Source of the DNA: Saccharomycopsis malanga
Taxonomy: Eukaryota > Ascomycota > Saccharomycetes > Ascoideales > Saccharomycopsidaceae
Assembly: GCA_004014935.1 (NCBI GenBank)
Contig: CP025324.1
Span: 372,001-436,000, forward strand
DNA: 64,000 nt
Direction of reading: 5' to 3'
In this document: positions 39,885 to 48,537 of the stretch, piece after piece
Layout of the letters: each line of letters begins with the position of its first letter
How positions within the stretch are numbered: position 1 is the stretch's first letter
Program-made: the position numbers and the translations under genes
The notes under the pieces: model-generated
Told to the model about the DNA's origin: nothing
What the model saw: only the letters and a program-made list of their open reading frames with translations
Databases searched by the model: none

Positions 39885-39967
39885 TGGCAAATCATTCGTT
39901 ACTCAATTTACAAATCATGGCAAATCATTCGTTACAATGTAAAAATCTTGGTAAATTAATCGTTAAA
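39885..39967. repeat. Three-copy tandem repeat of about 32 bp
   Basis: TGGCAAATCATTCGTTAC occurs exactly at 39885 and 39918. A diverged third unit TGGTAAATTAATCGTTAA lies at 39949. Each is separated by an A/T-rich spacer ending AAATC. It lies about 140 bp after the GID4 stop codon. Confidence 0.8.
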
Positions 39968-40117
39968 ACTTCAATATATGTATTACTTGGCGGCCTTGAC
40001 AAATCCCTGTTTTTGCTTTCAAAGACAATTTATAATTCTACAATTTCCCAAAACTAATTCATTACATGTTCAAAATAGACTTCTTATTTTGTCTTTTCGA
40101 GATTGAATTTCATTGTG

Positions 40118-40358
40118 CCACTGGGCAAGATGGCTCAGTGGTTAGTGCTCTTGGACAGGAGAAAAAAGACCTGCCAGGATAGTTCAACGCTTTATAGTCT
40201 CAAAAACTAGAAAAAAGGCCTAACAGGCTTAAGGGTGAGAAGAGTATGATCAATAGGACATGACGTGGGTCGTGCCAAGTCCCTTTAGACATAGCGCGAA
40301 TATACGAAACTGATATTTACTGTACCGGAAATATAAGATATTATCATAATTATTATTA
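40118..40358 (+). mobile_element. tRNA-derived SINE-like element, copy A
   Basis: It starts GCCACTGGGCAAGATGGCTC and has a perfect A box TGGCTCAGTGG (40132-40142). AAGACCTGCCAGG and a B-box-like GATAGTTCAACGC follow, then a second, diverged AAGGCCTAACAGG module. The body ATGATCAATAGGACATGACG, the block CCAAGTCCCTTTAGACATAG and CGAATATACGAAACTGATAT align with copies B and C. The end GGAAATATAAGATATTATCA runs into an (ATT)n-type tail. It is shorter than B and C because the middle block (TAGTRCTTACTTTS) is absent. Confidence 0.72.
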
Positions 40359-40393
40359 AATTTGAAAGTATTTATTGAATACATGCTTTCCAT

Positions 40394-41200
40394 TTATTGC
40401 AAAACACTTTTTTCAATTTCCTTAAACTGGTTCGTCAACTCTTTGACATACTGTTTATGCAACTGTTCAATATGTGCGGTAGTCTTTTTCAAATCATCTG
40501 TCTTTGGCAATCCTCTAAGTTCTTTCATTGCGGCTTCTCTCACCGAAGACAATGAGTATTTAGAAGAGGAGCTTTTGAAGGTCTCAAACACTTGTTTCAA
40601 TTGCTTGACTGTTTCGTTTTTAACTTCGGCAGTTGGTGCTGGTAAAGGAACTTTTAATAATTGTGGGTTTTTTGGGTCAACTTGTGGGTTGAAGTTCAAG
40701 TTGGTACCAATAACTGCAGAAACAATATGTTTGGTATCTTTAGGATCAAAAACAGTAATCGTAAGGTTTCTTCCCTTCAATGAAGTGTGTGCAACCTCTG
40801 TGAAATTTGCAGTCTTGTTATTAGATAAAGGAATTGTTAATTTGTCGAAAATCTGCGTATTGGCTTTTCCAAGTTTACTTTCCGCCGATTTCTTCTTATG
40901 CACTTCCAAAGACTCTTTGAACTTTTTCTCAACATCTGTCAATAATTGTTTGAAATCCACAACCTCTTCAACTTCTTCTTCCTCGGCATCCTTTGCCTTC
41001 AGCTTTTTATTACTGCCTTTCGATGATTTGGCTGCTTTTTTGTAGCATACGGGATTGGTAGAAAAGCTTCTATAAATTGAAACTCCGCTATTAGGTCTTG
41101 AAACTGCAACAGACTGAAAAGTGTTTGAAGCTCCTACAAAATATGTTAATCTCTTTTGAAAAGTTCTAGCTGCCACTCGGGCCAAATTTCTGCCGCTCAT
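40394..41200 (-). CDS. RRF1: Mitochondrial ribosome recycling factor, 268 aa
   Basis: Rrf1 splits mitochondrial post-termination ribosomes so the organelle can reinitiate translation. The N-terminus MSGRNLARVAARTFQKRL, Arg-rich and without acids, is a presequence. An acidic linker (KDAEEEEVEEVVD) precedes the RRF fold, seen as SKLGKANTQIFDKLTIPL, LTITVFDPKDTKHIVSAVIG, NPQLLKVPLPAPTAEVKNET and the C-terminal three-helix segment SSVREAAMKELRGL. The start is the first ATG of the frame. The gene converges with GID4 and diverges from the DH-domain gene across about 360 bp. Confidence 0.93.
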   Translation of the reverse strand: MSGRNLARVAARTFQKRLTYFVGASNTFQSVAVSRPNSGVSIYRSFSTNPVCYKKAAKSSKGSNKKLKAKDAEEEEVEEVVDFKQLLTDVEKKFKESLEVHKKKSAESKLGKANTQIFDKLTIPLSNNKTANFTEVAHTSLKGRNLTITVFDPKDTKHIVSAVIGTNLNFNPQVDPKNPQLLKVPLPAPTAEVKNETVKQLKQVFETFKSSSSKYSLSSVREAAMKELRGLPKTDDLKKTTAHIEQLHKQYVKELTNQFKEIEKSVLQ

Positions 41201-41556
41201 CGATGGGTTCTGTATATCTTCTCCTGTCTATTTACTGATCAATTCAGTTATTTAGTCTTCAATAACCGGCGAATATGGTGAAAAATTGGCTTTGGCAATT
41301 CCGGTACTTGAAAATCGTGACAGTTGCAGTGAAAAGTGAAAAACACCGTCTTCGGGGGCTTGATTGGTGCATATATCATATATTTCAACATACTTTAACA
41401 TAAATCTACATCATTATCAACGCATATATCATACTCCAACATCGCAACTTCTTCCATACTTTGTGTATAATAAACCATGTCTTATCAGCTTATGAAGCCA
41501 GTAGCAGCTTGTTTTGTCTTGTAGGATATTGTAAAACCGGGAAAAGTCAAAGTAAT
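41201..41556. promoter_or_regulatory. Divergent promoter RRF1/DH-domain gene with a uORF (41477-41524)
   Basis: This 356-bp region serves both genes. On the + strand ATG at 41477 opens a 15-codon reading frame ending in TAG at 41522-41524, 33 bp before the preferred ATG of the DH-domain gene. If it is in the mRNA leader it should lower translation of that gene. A splice joining it to the main frame was considered and no normal donor was found. Confidence 0.4.
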
Positions 41557-43791
41557 ATGTCCAGTGGGAATAATATTGATCCAGAGTCGTCTATTTCGTT
41601 ACTCTCGGTAATCACTTTGGAAACCTTGCCTGTAATATCAAAGAAGGGGTCCCAGGAAACTAATGAGTTGAATGCTGAAAAAGAGAACAATGAAGAGTTG
41701 GAGGCTAGCGAAAGCCCCAATGAAAATATGCCAAAAAACAACCATGAAAAAACTAGTAACACTTTCTTAGAAGATTTTGCCAATTTTCCACTTCCCAAAA
41801 GCTCGTTTTCATTAATATCTCCCGAAGCTTTCCTCAATGATGGTATTTACAGTAGCTCTAGCCAAATCTTCAAAGAGGACGATAAACCAATCAAAGAGCA
41901 CACCCTTAAATCATCCAAACTGCGAAACCTTTCATCCAAGATTTTGTCAATCAAAAGACAAAGATCATTGCCTGTTCACAATGTTTCCCTTGCACCTCCA
42001 GAGCATATGCTACCTTCAACTTCTTCTTACTCATCCAGCAGCCCCAAAGCTGTTAACATTAGCTACTCACCAAGTCTTTACTCTGTAAACTACAAGAAAA
42101 CTTTCAAGAGGCAGAAAATAATTGAGGAGCTTGTAGATACAGAAAACTCGTATATTGAGTTTTTGAAACTGTTAAAAGAGACATTCAATAATATATTAGA
42201 TTGTGAAAAGATTTCTCAGTTTGCAGACATCCCATTGAGCGAGTATGCTGATGCTTTGATAACCGAACATAAGAAGTTTTTGAGTTTGGTTCAATTGCAT
42301 CAAAACAATTCTGGAAAATCCTTCTTAAGTTTCTATTCACCCAGTACTTCATCAGCACAGTTTTCATCTCAAAAGAAAGTAGTCAATGACAAACCACCAT
42401 TGTTCTACTACTCCTCATACACAGCTTCTTACATTGCAAACCTTGTGGCAGAGAAGGCCATCAATTTGTATATTTACAGAGAATACTTTTTACTATTCTC
42501 ATTGGTCTCCCGTTTGCTGGAAAAGTTGGATGCCAAAGGAAGTGTTATGCGTAAAGGATATGAAAAGTTTCTTGAGGCTGTACAACCTTTACAAGATAAA
42601 TCGGATCTATCTTTTCTATCATTACTCCAAAGACCAGCAGCTAGAATAGGAAAGTATAAACTGCTTATAGAATCTCTGATATTGAGTATGCCTGAAAATG
42701 ACAAGTATACAAAGGAAATGAAACAGTCTCTCAATAAAATCAGATACAAGTTGAATGAAGTTAATACTTTCTCTAATTGTGCAAGACAAAACGATATTTG
42801 CAGTACATTATTCAGCAAAATTGTATTTAAGCAAAGATTAGCTTACCCAGTAGAATGTTTGGGTTTGCCTTTATTATGTGGACCTTTGGGGTGCGTATGG
42901 CGAACGTCCTCAAAGTCTCTACACCATCAGTTCTGCGGACTCTTACTATTCAAGTCAACCTTATTGGTTTGTAGTATAGATAAGCATAACAAGTATACAG
43001 TGCACTTTATGATTCCATTGAAATGTGCCAAGATCGAAAATAATGATGTCACTGAAGGTCTTTACTGTATGCATCTTGATTCTTTCAAAATCGTTTTCGA
43101 GTACCATTATGCACTGTACGAGATTCTATTATTGAGCTTCCGTAAGAATGAAATAAATGTGTGGAGGAACAAGCTCGAAACCTTGATTAGTGTTGTGAAT
43201 GGCCCTTACAGATTTGATTATTCTGCCTCGGGAGACCCTTCCGAAGGAGTATCTGTTCGTGTGCCCCAATCCATTTCTCCGTTGGATGTATCATTGAATA
43301 GGTTCAATGAGATTGATTACAACTTTGCCTGTTGCTACTTTGGGGAATTGATACCGCTCAAAATCAAATTTGAGGAAGAAAAAGAAGATGCAGGCCAGAA
43401 AATAGAAAATGATTCAATGTCTACAGTATCATTTTTAAAAGATGCACCTGAATTAGTGTTCAAAGAGTCATTTCTTAGAGCCATCGAAAATGATATGGAA
43501 CACATTTTGAGCATTGAGCTTCTGGACAGTAAAAAAGACATTATTGAAGCTAGTATAAATATAAATAAAGTTCGCCAAAGAAGTTTCCAGCATTTGAGAT
43601 TGGGAACTATCAGATTTTCAGCATCGCTACGAAAGCCATCTACTAGCAATTATACACCTTCATCAGGTTCCGAGCCGTACACATCTACGCCTTCATCGAC
43701 ATCTACAACAGGAAAAGATTTGATAAGACGAGCATCAAACGCATTAGGTTTATTCATCAAAAGAAACAATAAAGCTCAAAAACAATTTTGA
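41557..43791 (+). CDS. DH-domain protein, putative Rho guanine-nucleotide exchange factor, 744 aa
   Basis: The first ATG of the frame is at 41557 (MSSGNNIDPESSISLL); only TTG codons lie upstream. After a Ser-rich N-terminal 180 residues comes a Dbl-homology domain (about 185-405). Its opening KIIEELVDTENSYIEFLKLL is the usual CR1 and LLQRPAARIGKYKLLIESLI (near residue 360) is the hallmark CR3 helix. A PH-like domain follows (about 425-560, with GLLLFKSTLLVCSIDKHNKY), then an acidic linker and a basic Ser-rich tail. This should activate a Rho-type GTPase in polarity, wall synthesis or cell fusion. It lacks the CH/PB1 domains of Cdc24 and the CNH domain of Rom2. I cannot choose between Fus2/Bud3-like and other fungal GEFs. 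Confidence 0.82.
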   Translation: MSSGNNIDPESSISLLSVITLETLPVISKKGSQETNELNAEKENNEELEASESPNENMPKNNHEKTSNTFLEDFANFPLPKSSFSLISPEAFLNDGIYSSSSQIFKEDDKPIKEHTLKSSKLRNLSSKILSIKRQRSLPVHNVSLAPPEHMLPSTSSYSSSSPKAVNISYSPSLYSVNYKKTFKRQKIIEELVDTENSYIEFLKLLKETFNNILDCEKISQFADIPLSEYADALITEHKKFLSLVQLHQNNSGKSFLSFYSPSTSSAQFSSQKKVVNDKPPLFYYSSYTASYIANLVAEKAINLYIYREYFLLFSLVSRLLEKLDAKGSVMRKGYEKFLEAVQPLQDKSDLSFLSLLQRPAARIGKYKLLIESLILSMPENDKYTKEMKQSLNKIRYKLNEVNTFSNCARQNDICSTLFSKIVFKQRLAYPVECLGLPLLCGPLGCVWRTSSKSLHHQFCGLLLFKSTLLVCSIDKHNKYTVHFMIPLKCAKIENNDVTEGLYCMHLDSFKIVFEYHYALYEILLLSFRKNEINVWRNKLETLISVVNGPYRFDYSASGDPSEGVSVRVPQSISPLDVSLNRFNEIDYNFACCYFGELIPLKIKFEEEKEDAGQKIENDSMSTVSFLKDAPELVFKESFLRAIENDMEHILSIELLDSKKDIIEASININKVRQRSFQHLRLGTIRFSASLRKPSTSNYTPSSGSEPYTSTPSSTSTTGKDLIRRASNALGLFIKRNNKAQKQF

Positions 43792-43882
43792 GAAAAGTCA
43801 TGAAAAGGGGCGCATTTAGCTCTGAATATAGGTATTTTGTCCCATAATTCATGCTATGCATGCAAATAGATAAGTATAATAC

Positions 43883-44289
43883 TTAGTTTGAAGCACTTTG
43901 AGCACCCTTGGAATCGTTGGTGGAAGCCCATTCTTTCTTTCCAAGGTTTGAAACATTGGATTTAAGTGTACCTTGTTTAAGTATCTTCAAGATGGCGTCT
44001 TCAACACGGGTGGTGCCGAATTCGTTTTCAAGTTGTTGTTTAGATGCTTCATCTAGAACACCTTCATTACCACCAGTTCTGGTACTGAAGATCTTGTATA
44101 ATGAGACGACATCACTCAATGGAACAGTAGAGTCTTTCTTATAGCTATTCCATGACTCTTCCGAGTCAATAAAGACATTAAAGTCGGCATGCTTGCCTTG
44201 GTAGAGAACTTTAGCCTGTTATTTGTTAGTCAAATGCTCAGTTGCTATTTTTTCATTGGGTTAACCATACTTACTGGAGCGTTAGGCAT
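43883..44289 (-). CDS. RTC3: RTC3-like SBDS-domain protein, 115 aa, one intron
   Basis: Rtc3 is a small stand-alone relative of the N-terminal domain of the Shwachman-Bodian-Diamond protein, implicated in RNA metabolism and stress tolerance. Exon 1 is only 15 nt (44289-44275, MPNAP) and exon 2 runs 44215-43883. The spliced protein MPNAPAKVLYQGKHADFNVF then SEESWNSYKKDSTVPLSDVV and ASKQQLENEFGTTRVEDAIL lines up with Saccharomyces Rtc3 (111 aa). Without splicing the frame would begin late at LSDVV and lack half the domain. The gene converges with the DH-domain gene, with 91 bp between the stops. Confidence 0.92.
44216..44274 (-). other. Spliceosomal intron of RTC3 (59 nt)
   Basis: The donor is GTAAGT at 44274, the branch point GACTAAC, and the acceptor AACAG ends at 44216. 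The intron falls in phase 0 after codon 5. Confidence 0.92.
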
Positions 44290-44745
44290 TTTAATTGTAT
44301 TCAATTAAGTCTATTGGAATGGTTTAGTGAAAAATAAATAGATTAATAAAATTTTGCTTTACTTTACTAAATTAAACTATCTGACATATTCCTATATAGG
44401 CTAAGGGATGCTGTATATATATACTGCCCTGGGGCAGAGATGGTGCTTGCTGCATTGCTACGATGATTATGCAGCTCGCATGCAGCATCGCTTGCTTTTC
44501 GGGAATATTCCAAGCCGGTGGGTTACACCATAGCAAGGTCTTTAACCCAGCAAAGTGATGATGTTTGGAGAACAATACACCTCTTGAAGCAGTCCGAGCA
44601 ATTGGCTACGTGTTACGATTACATCTTGGGCCTTGTTGTGGCTGAAACAGGATGACCCCTCATACGTGCAATTACATAATTTACCAACATGTATTATAAC
44701 ATAACAGCCACCTTATTGTATTATTTACAGATATCATGCTTTTAC
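44290..44745. other. Intergenic upstream of RTC3
   Basis: About 450 bp lies between RTC3 and the 3' end of the EMI1-like gene. It contains a TATATATATA word at 44413, CGCATGCAGCATCGC near 44477, and a CCCCT stress-element-like word at 44656. No gene was seen. Confidence 0.5.
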
Positions 44746-45324
44746 TTATTTCCAAAGATTTATCTGGATGTATTCCAACTCTTCCAAAAACTTACTATTG
44801 CTTTCTTCACCGTGTCCAAGCCCTTCTTTACCAAAGTACTTTACAAACAAGTCATCCGATACACCTTTAATGGATTCTGCTTCTTCAATCGATCTGGCAG
44901 AATCAAATCCTAGCTGGCTTAAGGCAGTTTTTTGCATATCAATACAAGTGAACATTGCTTTAGTTCTATCGTTGCATAACGTGAACTTTTCACTATATGA
45001 TCCGTTCTTCAAACATTCAAGTAAAAGCATTTGAACCTCTGAGCAGTTCTCTAATACCGCAGCTCTTCGTGTATTTGCCCGCTTGTAGTCTTGTAAATCT
45101 TTGATTTCTTTCGCACTTAGTTGCCGATGGCCCGCATCGCCAACAGTAGCCACTCCTGACTGCAAATCCTCCTCCACTTGTGCCTGTTTTGATTCTATCT
45201 TGAGTTTGAGATCTTCTTTTACAAAGTATTTCCTTTGGTCGGCCGGCAAATCTTGCAAAAGATCACTTTCTTCAATTTCCCGCTCTCCAGAGCCTCCTAA
45301 TCCAAAATACGATAAAATCCCCAT
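44746..45324 (-). CDS. EMI1: EMI1-like twin-CX9C protein, 192 aa
   Basis: The ATG at 45324-45322 (MGILSYFGLGGSGEREIEES) is the first in the frame; upstream codons are TTG only. The central region has a twin CX9C motif, CSEVQMLLLEC then CNDRTKAMFTC. This is the helix-loop-helix signature of small disulfide proteins of the mitochondrial intermembrane space and of DUF3128/Emi1-like proteins. The order here, glycine-rich start, Glu/Lys-rich helix, then the Cys pairs, fits Emi1, needed in Saccharomyces for early meiotic induction. The symbol is an inference. Other CX9C families are usually shorter. It lies head-to-head with SMK1. Confidence 0.65.
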   Translation of the reverse strand: MGILSYFGLGGSGEREIEESDLLQDLPADQRKYFVKEDLKLKIESKQAQVEEDLQSGVATVGDAGHRQLSAKEIKDLQDYKRANTRRAAVLENCSEVQMLLLECLKNGSYSEKFTLCNDRTKAMFTCIDMQKTALSQLGFDSARSIEEAESIKGVSDDLFVKYFGKEGLGHGEESNSKFLEELEYIQINLWK

Positions 45325-45727
45325 TTTCACTGTCTTGTAAACTACAGTTTTTGTCTTCAAAAGCCTTCTCTTGACATGCTATCTTCTCCATTATACTGAA
45401 ATTTAGTAGTGAAAAAATGAGCTACCCTACTTGTAGGGTGATGATACCTGCATAAACTGGTCTTGACATGCATATCACCAGCCTCCAGAGCTTTTGTGAC
45501 ATTTATGCTGGGCTTCATCCCTAGTAAAAGCAAAAATGCAAGATAGAAGTAATATATAGTACTAATACACATGTTGAGAAGTCTTTCGGGTAGCTAGATG
45601 ATGGAAAGATAGTGCTCGTTTGGCGAATCAACAAAACAGAACAGATCGGCAAGTCAACAAAACACTGGAACATCTACAACAGTGCCTTTGGTCAAGAAGA
45701 AGAAGCTAGTCATCCAAACGTGATATT
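45325..45727. promoter_or_regulatory. Shared EMI1-like/SMK1 divergent promoter with a 16-bp palindrome
   Basis: The 403-bp region separates two genes whose Saccharomyces relatives both act in meiosis and sporulation. ACCCTAC-TT-GTAGGGT at 45424-45439 is a perfect inverted repeat. TCAACAAAACA appears twice, near 45627 and 45653, 26 bp apart, resembling forkhead-type AACAAA sites. No clear Ndt80 MSE was found. Confidence 0.45.
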
Positions 45728-46870
45728 ATGAAGCCATACAGTGGCAGCCAATCGCATGTAAAACAAGGGCATGTTATCTATGAAAAGGCCAACTTCTATC
45801 TGGATTCGAGATACCAGATACAACGTATTCTTGGCAAGGGTTCATACGGTACAGTCTGCTCTGCCATTGATACCAAAACTAAAGAAGAGTCCGGAAAAAC
45901 GACCCAGTTGGCAATCAAAAAGGTCTCAAACATTTTCACCAAGGAGGTTCTGTTGAAACGAGCCGTTCGCGAGCTTAGATTGATGCGACATTTCAAAGGT
46001 CATCGAAATATTGTTTCATTGATCGATTTGGATATTGTCTATATTAAACCTTTTGATGGGCTTTATTGTTTTCAAGAGCTAATTGAATACGATCTTGCTA
46101 GAGTTATCCAGTCTTCAGTGCAGTTTTCCGAGTTCCACATCCAAAGCTTTCTCTACCAATTATTGTGCGGATTAAAATACATCCATTCAGCAGATGTCAT
46201 CCATAGAGACTTGAAACCAGGAAATATATTGTGTACCATGCAAGGTATATTGAAAATTTGCGATTTCGGACTTGCAAGAGGTATATCTCCACAATACTTA
46301 CAGAAAAAAACATCAACAATAACCAATTACGTCGCAACCCGGTGGTACAGAGCTCCAGAATTGATATTGAGCAGACGCAGCTATGCTAAGCCGGTTGACT
46401 TGTGGGCAATAGGATGTATTTTTGCAGAGTTCTATGGTAGGCGGCCTCTGTTCATTGGTAATGATCAACTTCATCAGATTACCGAAATTGTTAGGGTGTT
46501 GGGCACACCAAGCGAAGATGTTGTTTTGAGATACGGCTCCAAGATGGCATGGGACTTTTTCTCACCACCAAAGCCACAGTATCAGGGAATACCTTGGAAC
46601 AGTATATATCCACATATGAGCAGTGACGCTGTGGATTTGCTTGAGAATCTTTTGTGCTGGAATACAACAAAAAGATTTACTGTCAGCAAGGCTCTGGAAC
46701 ATCCTTTCTTAAGCTCTGTGAGGGATGTTGGTAATGAGCCTGTTTGCTCTGAGCCATTTGACTTTGGTTTTGAAAACTCGGAGTGCACTTTATCTGACTT
46801 GAAAGCATTACTACAAAAGGAGGTGGAATCTTTCAAGATCGAAAGGGTTGGACATAAAAAATATGTATGA
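45728..46870 (+). CDS. SMK1: Sporulation-specific MAP kinase SMK1, 380 aa
   Basis: Smk1 is the divergent MAP kinase that controls spore-wall assembly. All kinase landmarks are present: glycine loop GKGSYG (36-41), Lys64 in AIKK, catalytic HRDLKPGN (159-166), DFG (179-181) and ATRWYRAPE. The activation loop reads T199-N200-Y201. TNY is the Smk1 signature, where Slt2, Fus3/Kss1 and Hog1 have TEY or TGY. In Saccharomyces the tyrosine is autophosphorylated with help from Ssp2, and Cak1 acts on the threonine. The length (380) matches Smk1 (388) and the long Slt2 C-terminal Gln-rich tail is missing. The presence of this gene suggests the species, or its recent ancestor, forms ascospores. Confidence 0.92.
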   Translation: MKPYSGSQSHVKQGHVIYEKANFYLDSRYQIQRILGKGSYGTVCSAIDTKTKEESGKTTQLAIKKVSNIFTKEVLLKRAVRELRLMRHFKGHRNIVSLIDLDIVYIKPFDGLYCFQELIEYDLARVIQSSVQFSEFHIQSFLYQLLCGLKYIHSADVIHRDLKPGNILCTMQGILKICDFGLARGISPQYLQKKTSTITNYVATRWYRAPELILSRRSYAKPVDLWAIGCIFAEFYGRRPLFIGNDQLHQITEIVRVLGTPSEDVVLRYGSKMAWDFFSPPKPQYQGIPWNSIYPHMSSDAVDLLENLLCWNTTKRFTVSKALEHPFLSSVRDVGNEPVCSEPFDFGFENSECTLSDLKALLQKEVESFKIERVGHKKYV

Positions 46871-47610
46871 TTTTACGGTTTTGCAGTTTATAAATCAATC
46901 CAATAAATATCTTATAGGAGTTAGTTGCTTACAGTAGATATATTTCAGATGTGTAAAAAACTGTTTAGCCTATGCGTAATATGGGCAGATGGTTTCTTTC
47001 CAAATAGCTATTCTTTGAAGAGTAACTACTAGATTGATTAAAGAGATATCCCACTTGCTAGATCATAACATGATTGATGATTACTAACAATACAGCTATT
47101 CATCAGATCCTCCATTGAAAAATAAAGCATTTTTGAACAATGTGATGCTCGTTAAAAAGCTAGCAATTTTTCATACTCATTAATGAGTGATTTACCCTTT
47201 GTAATTTGAAAAACGGAGACCTTCGCCATAGTTAAGATCTATGAGTCAGAACGTGTCAAGAATTCAAATATTACAGCATACAAAGGTCGGTTATTCATCA
47301 GAATTAGAGTTGAAATCGATGGTATTCAAGCCAATTTACAACCAAATCAAATCCAATAAATTATGTCGCCCAATTAAGTATGGTGTGGACATGACAAATT
47401 AAGGAAAGTCTTCAACGGTGCGGCTGAATGATTTTCGTTATCGCGCATGTTCTACCGAGTTCTTCCAAAATTCTGATTACCAAGATGGTATTTTGATCAG
47501 CCAAAACGAGGATTATCTGTTGAACAAATCATACAATATACAGAATCTCCGCTCTGTATTATTGACAAATAGTGGTGCATTATTCCAGGCTTCTTTTTGG
47601 GGCGTGCAAG
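46871..47610. other. Intergenic SMK1/YMC1, 740 bp
   Basis: AT-rich DNA comprising the SMK1 terminator side and the YMC1 promoter. The 66-codon frame at 47418-47618 overlaps the YMC1 start and shows no family features. Nothing else was recognised. Confidence 0.5.
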
Positions 47611-48537
47611 ATGGCTGAAGTCAACGATACACATTTGATTGATATTGATCCACCAGCGGATAAGATTAGAGTACTCAAAGATGTGACTGCTGGAACTGTT
47701 GGTGGTATAGCCCAGACCCTTGCAGGGAATCCTTTTGACACGGTAAAGGTGAGATTACAATCGTCTGCGCCAGGTACGTTCCATGGTCCTGTTGATGTTG
47801 TTAAGCAGCTTGTGAAAAACGAAGGTTTTGGTGGGTTCTACAAAGGTGTATTGACCCCATTGGTAGGAGTTGGTGCCTGTGTTTCGATCCAATTTGCTGC
47901 CAACGAATATATGAAGCGTTACTTTACTTCTAAAAACAACAACAATACAAAATTGACCGACAAATCGCTTTCGTTGAGCCAGTTCTATGTCTGCGGCGCA
48001 GTTGCAGGCTTCATTAATGGGTTTTTGACTAGTCCTATTGAACATATCAGAATAAGACTTCAAACCCAGACGTCTGCCAAAGGCCAGTACACTGGGCCTA
48101 TCAATTGTGTTCAGAAGATCTACCAGACTTCAGGGGTCCGGGGAATTTTCCGGGGATTGGGCCCAACTCTTGCTAGAGAATCGCATGGCTTGGGTGTCTA
48201 TTTTGCTACATACGAGTTTCTTGTGAAACATGACATGAGCTCCAACCAGTTGAAAAGAACAGACCTTCCTGCCTACCGGTTGTGTTCCTATGGTGCCATT
48301 TCTGGGGTGTCGTTGTGGTTGACGTCCTATCCTGTTGATGTCGTCAAGACCAGATTGCAGACGGATGACTTGAAAAACAAGTTGTTTTCAAACTCGATCC
48401 AATGTGCAAAATATGTGGTTAAAACTGGTGGAATCAAGGCTTTTTTCGAGGGCTTTGGAGTCTGTTTGCTTCGTGCTGCACCAGCGAATGCCGTCACTTT
48501 CTATGCCTTTGAAGCTACCATGAGAGCTTTGGGATAA
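47611..48537 (+). CDS. YMC1: Mitochondrial inner-membrane carrier, YMC1/YMC2 type, 308 aa
   Basis: The three carrier signatures are PFDTVKVRLQ, PIEHIRIRLQ and PVDVVKTRLQ. Between them are the family glycine-rich blocks (VTAGTVGGIAQTLAGNPFDT, VCGAVAGFINGFLTSPIEHI, YGAISGVSLWLTSYPVDVVK). The second signature, with PIE and R-I-R, is typical of the carnitine/ornithine/glycine branch that includes Ymc1 and Ymc2, which move glycine or glutamate for mitochondrial one-carbon and amino-acid metabolism. The ATG at 47611 (MAEVNDTHL) gives the family length; the frame upstream has only GTG. Ymc1 versus Ymc2 cannot be separated from sequence alone. Confidence 0.88.
   Translation: MAEVNDTHLIDIDPPADKIRVLKDVTAGTVGGIAQTLAGNPFDTVKVRLQSSAPGTFHGPVDVVKQLVKNEGFGGFYKGVLTPLVGVGACVSIQFAANEYMKRYFTSKNNNNTKLTDKSLSLSQFYVCGAVAGFINGFLTSPIEHIRIRLQTQTSAKGQYTGPINCVQKIYQTSGVRGIFRGLGPTLARESHGLGVYFATYEFLVKHDMSSNQLKRTDLPAYRLCSYGAISGVSLWLTSYPVDVVKTRLQTDDLKNKLFSNSIQCAKYVVKTGGIKAFFEGFGVCLLRAAPANAVTFYAFEATMRALG

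Larger units (their letters stand above)
39746..40393. other. Convergent intergenic GID4/RRF1 with tandem repeat and SINE-like copy A
   Basis: The first part is T-rich. Next come a three-unit tandem repeat and a full SINE-like copy, each listed separately. No gene was seen. Confidence 0.6.

Noticed and set aside
41477-41556. A first exon for the DH-domain gene
   Set aside because: The only GT-AG pair that would join it is about 28 nt long with no GTATGT-type donor or branch point; a uORF is the better reading.
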